Source of the DNA: Prevotella melaninogenica
GTDB taxonomy: Bacteria; Bacteroidota; Bacteroidia; Bacteroidales; Bacteroidaceae
DNA length: 64,000 nt
Reading direction: 5' to 3'
NCBI RefSeq assembly: GCF_003609775.1
Contig: NZ_AP018049.1
Location: 682,001 to 746,000, forward strand
Position numbers and translations under genes: made by a program. Each line of letters starts with the position of its first letter. Within the stretch, counting starts at the first letter, position 1. Below are positions 63,355 to 64,000 of the stretch, piece by piece. The notes beneath the pieces are model-generated. The model had not been told where the DNA came from, ran no database searches, and saw nothing but the letters and a program-made list of their open reading frames with translations.

Positions 63355-64000
63355 TTATAGTTCTAAATCACCACCAAACTCTTCATGCCAAGGTAAGCCC
63401 TGCTTATTGAGTACCTCCAAGAATGGATCTGGGTCGAAGTCTTCCACATTCCATACACCTGGTTTTCTCCAAAGTCCCTTGAAGAACATCATTGCACCAG
63501 CCATTGCCGGTACGCCAGTAGTATAGCTCACTCCCTGCATACCTGTTTCGTTGTAAGCATCTTGATGCTTGCAGTTATTATAGATGTAATAAGTCTGCTC
63601 CTTACCATCCTTGATACCACGAATACGGCAGCCGATAGAAGTCTCACCATCATAGTTCTCACCGAGGTCCTGTGGGTTAGGCAACACAGCCTTCAAGAAC
63701 TGTAAAGGTACAATATTAACCTTCACTGTCTTACCAGAACCGTCTGCCAATGGTGCTTCATACTCAATCTCGTCGATACGGCTCATACCAAGATTCTGGA
63801 TACAATCGAGGTAAGTGAGGTACTGCTGACCAAAGGTCATCCAGAAACGTGCACGCTTAATCGTAGGATAGTTCTTAACCAATGACTCCAACTCTTCGTG
63901 GTGCATCAAGTATGAGTCACGAGGTCCGATATTTGGATAGGTTATGTCCTGATGTACTACCAATGGGTCAGTCTCAATCCATTTGCCATTCTCGTAATAA
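63355..64000 (-). CDS. Carboxynorspermidine dehydrogenase-like protein (5' end outside window)
   Basis: The frame stays open from the stop at 63355 to the right edge of the window, so a TTG at 63963 is not a true start and the N-terminal NAD domain is missing. The visible part (ESLVKNYPTIKRARFWMTFG, VPLQFLKAVLPNP, TYYIYNNCKHQ, SYTTGVPAMAGAMM, WNVEDFDPDPFLEVLNKQGL) matches the C-terminal half of carboxynorspermidine or saccharopine dehydrogenase-like proteins, which make polyamines. The first gene of a probable operon with tfoX-like and recA. Confidence 0.88.
   Translation of the reverse strand, partial: YYENGKWIETDPLVVHQDITYPNIGPRDSYLMHHEELESLVKNYPTIKRARFWMTFGQQYLTYLDCIQNLGMSRIDEIEYEAPLADGSGKTVKVNIVPLQFLKAVLPNPQDLGENYDGETSIGCRIRGIKDGKEQTYYIYNNCKHQDAYNETGMQGVSYTTGVPAMAGAMMFFKGLWRKPGVWNVEDFDPDPFLEVLNKQGLPWHEEFGGDLEL

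Noticed and set aside
63963..63963. TTG start of the last gene
   Set aside because: The frame stays open to the right edge of the window, so the gene is cut there.
1..64000. tRNA, rRNA or transposase genes
   Set aside because: I scanned the intergenic sequence for them by eye and saw none.

Overview
The window looks like part of the chromosome of a Prevotella-type member of the Bacteroidota. Supporting signs are a SusC/SusD pair, a secreted protease with a Por-secretion (type IX) style C-terminus, a DUF2023 gene next to flavodoxin, many lipoproteins and secreted proteins, AT-rich intergenic DNA, and the Bacteroidota promoter pattern TTTG-N17..20-TAnnTTTG ahead of many genes. I see no rRNA, tRNA, transposase, phage gene or CRISPR array. 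The window cuts a gene at each end: a DUF4922-SpoIID fusion on the left and a carboxynorspermidine dehydrogenase-like gene on the right.

Left part (1-17 kb): a SpoIID/LytB-type gene with an AmpG-like transporter, an M48 lipoprotein protease, an NfeD-SPFH pair, a UDP-GlcNAc 2-epimerase homologue that has lost most catalytic residues, and a metal block (MATE exporter, HMA-AraC regulator, CopZ-like chaperone, CopA-like ATPase). The ATPase lacks the usual nucleotide-binding N-domain. Then follow a Gly/Tyr-rich secreted protein, a secreted mutarotase homologue without catalytic residues, DAHP synthase-chorismate mutase and an EEP-family hydrolase.

Middle (17-46 kb): housekeeping and envelope genes (aroC, slyD, flavodoxin-DUF2023, ugd, glnA, MgtC-like, acetyltransferases, trmD), a subtilisin-like protease, a SusC-SusD pair without nearby glycoside hydrolases, and two paralogous membrane proteins, one of them short. 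Right part (46-64 kb): ligA, a Nudix gene, nhaD, a cobalamin riboswitch followed by BtuB-like receptor and BtuG-like propeller genes, a RecD-like helicase next to a lipoprotein nuclease, an ABC/DUF2807/GntR operon with two palindromic operators, and a dehydrogenase-tfoX-recA cluster.

The most unusual signal is between the genes. Three unrelated sequence families all show a repeat period of about 22 bp: GCAC...GTGC palindromes (four loci), TTTTCATGAAAA palindromes (two loci), and GCCCTTTT motifs inside a roughly 245-bp dispersed element (two inverted copies). A fourth family is a roughly 85-bp element with terminal inverted repeats (TTGCTGTCA / TGACAGCAA) present in four copies and both orientations. 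I do not recognise any of them as a named family.
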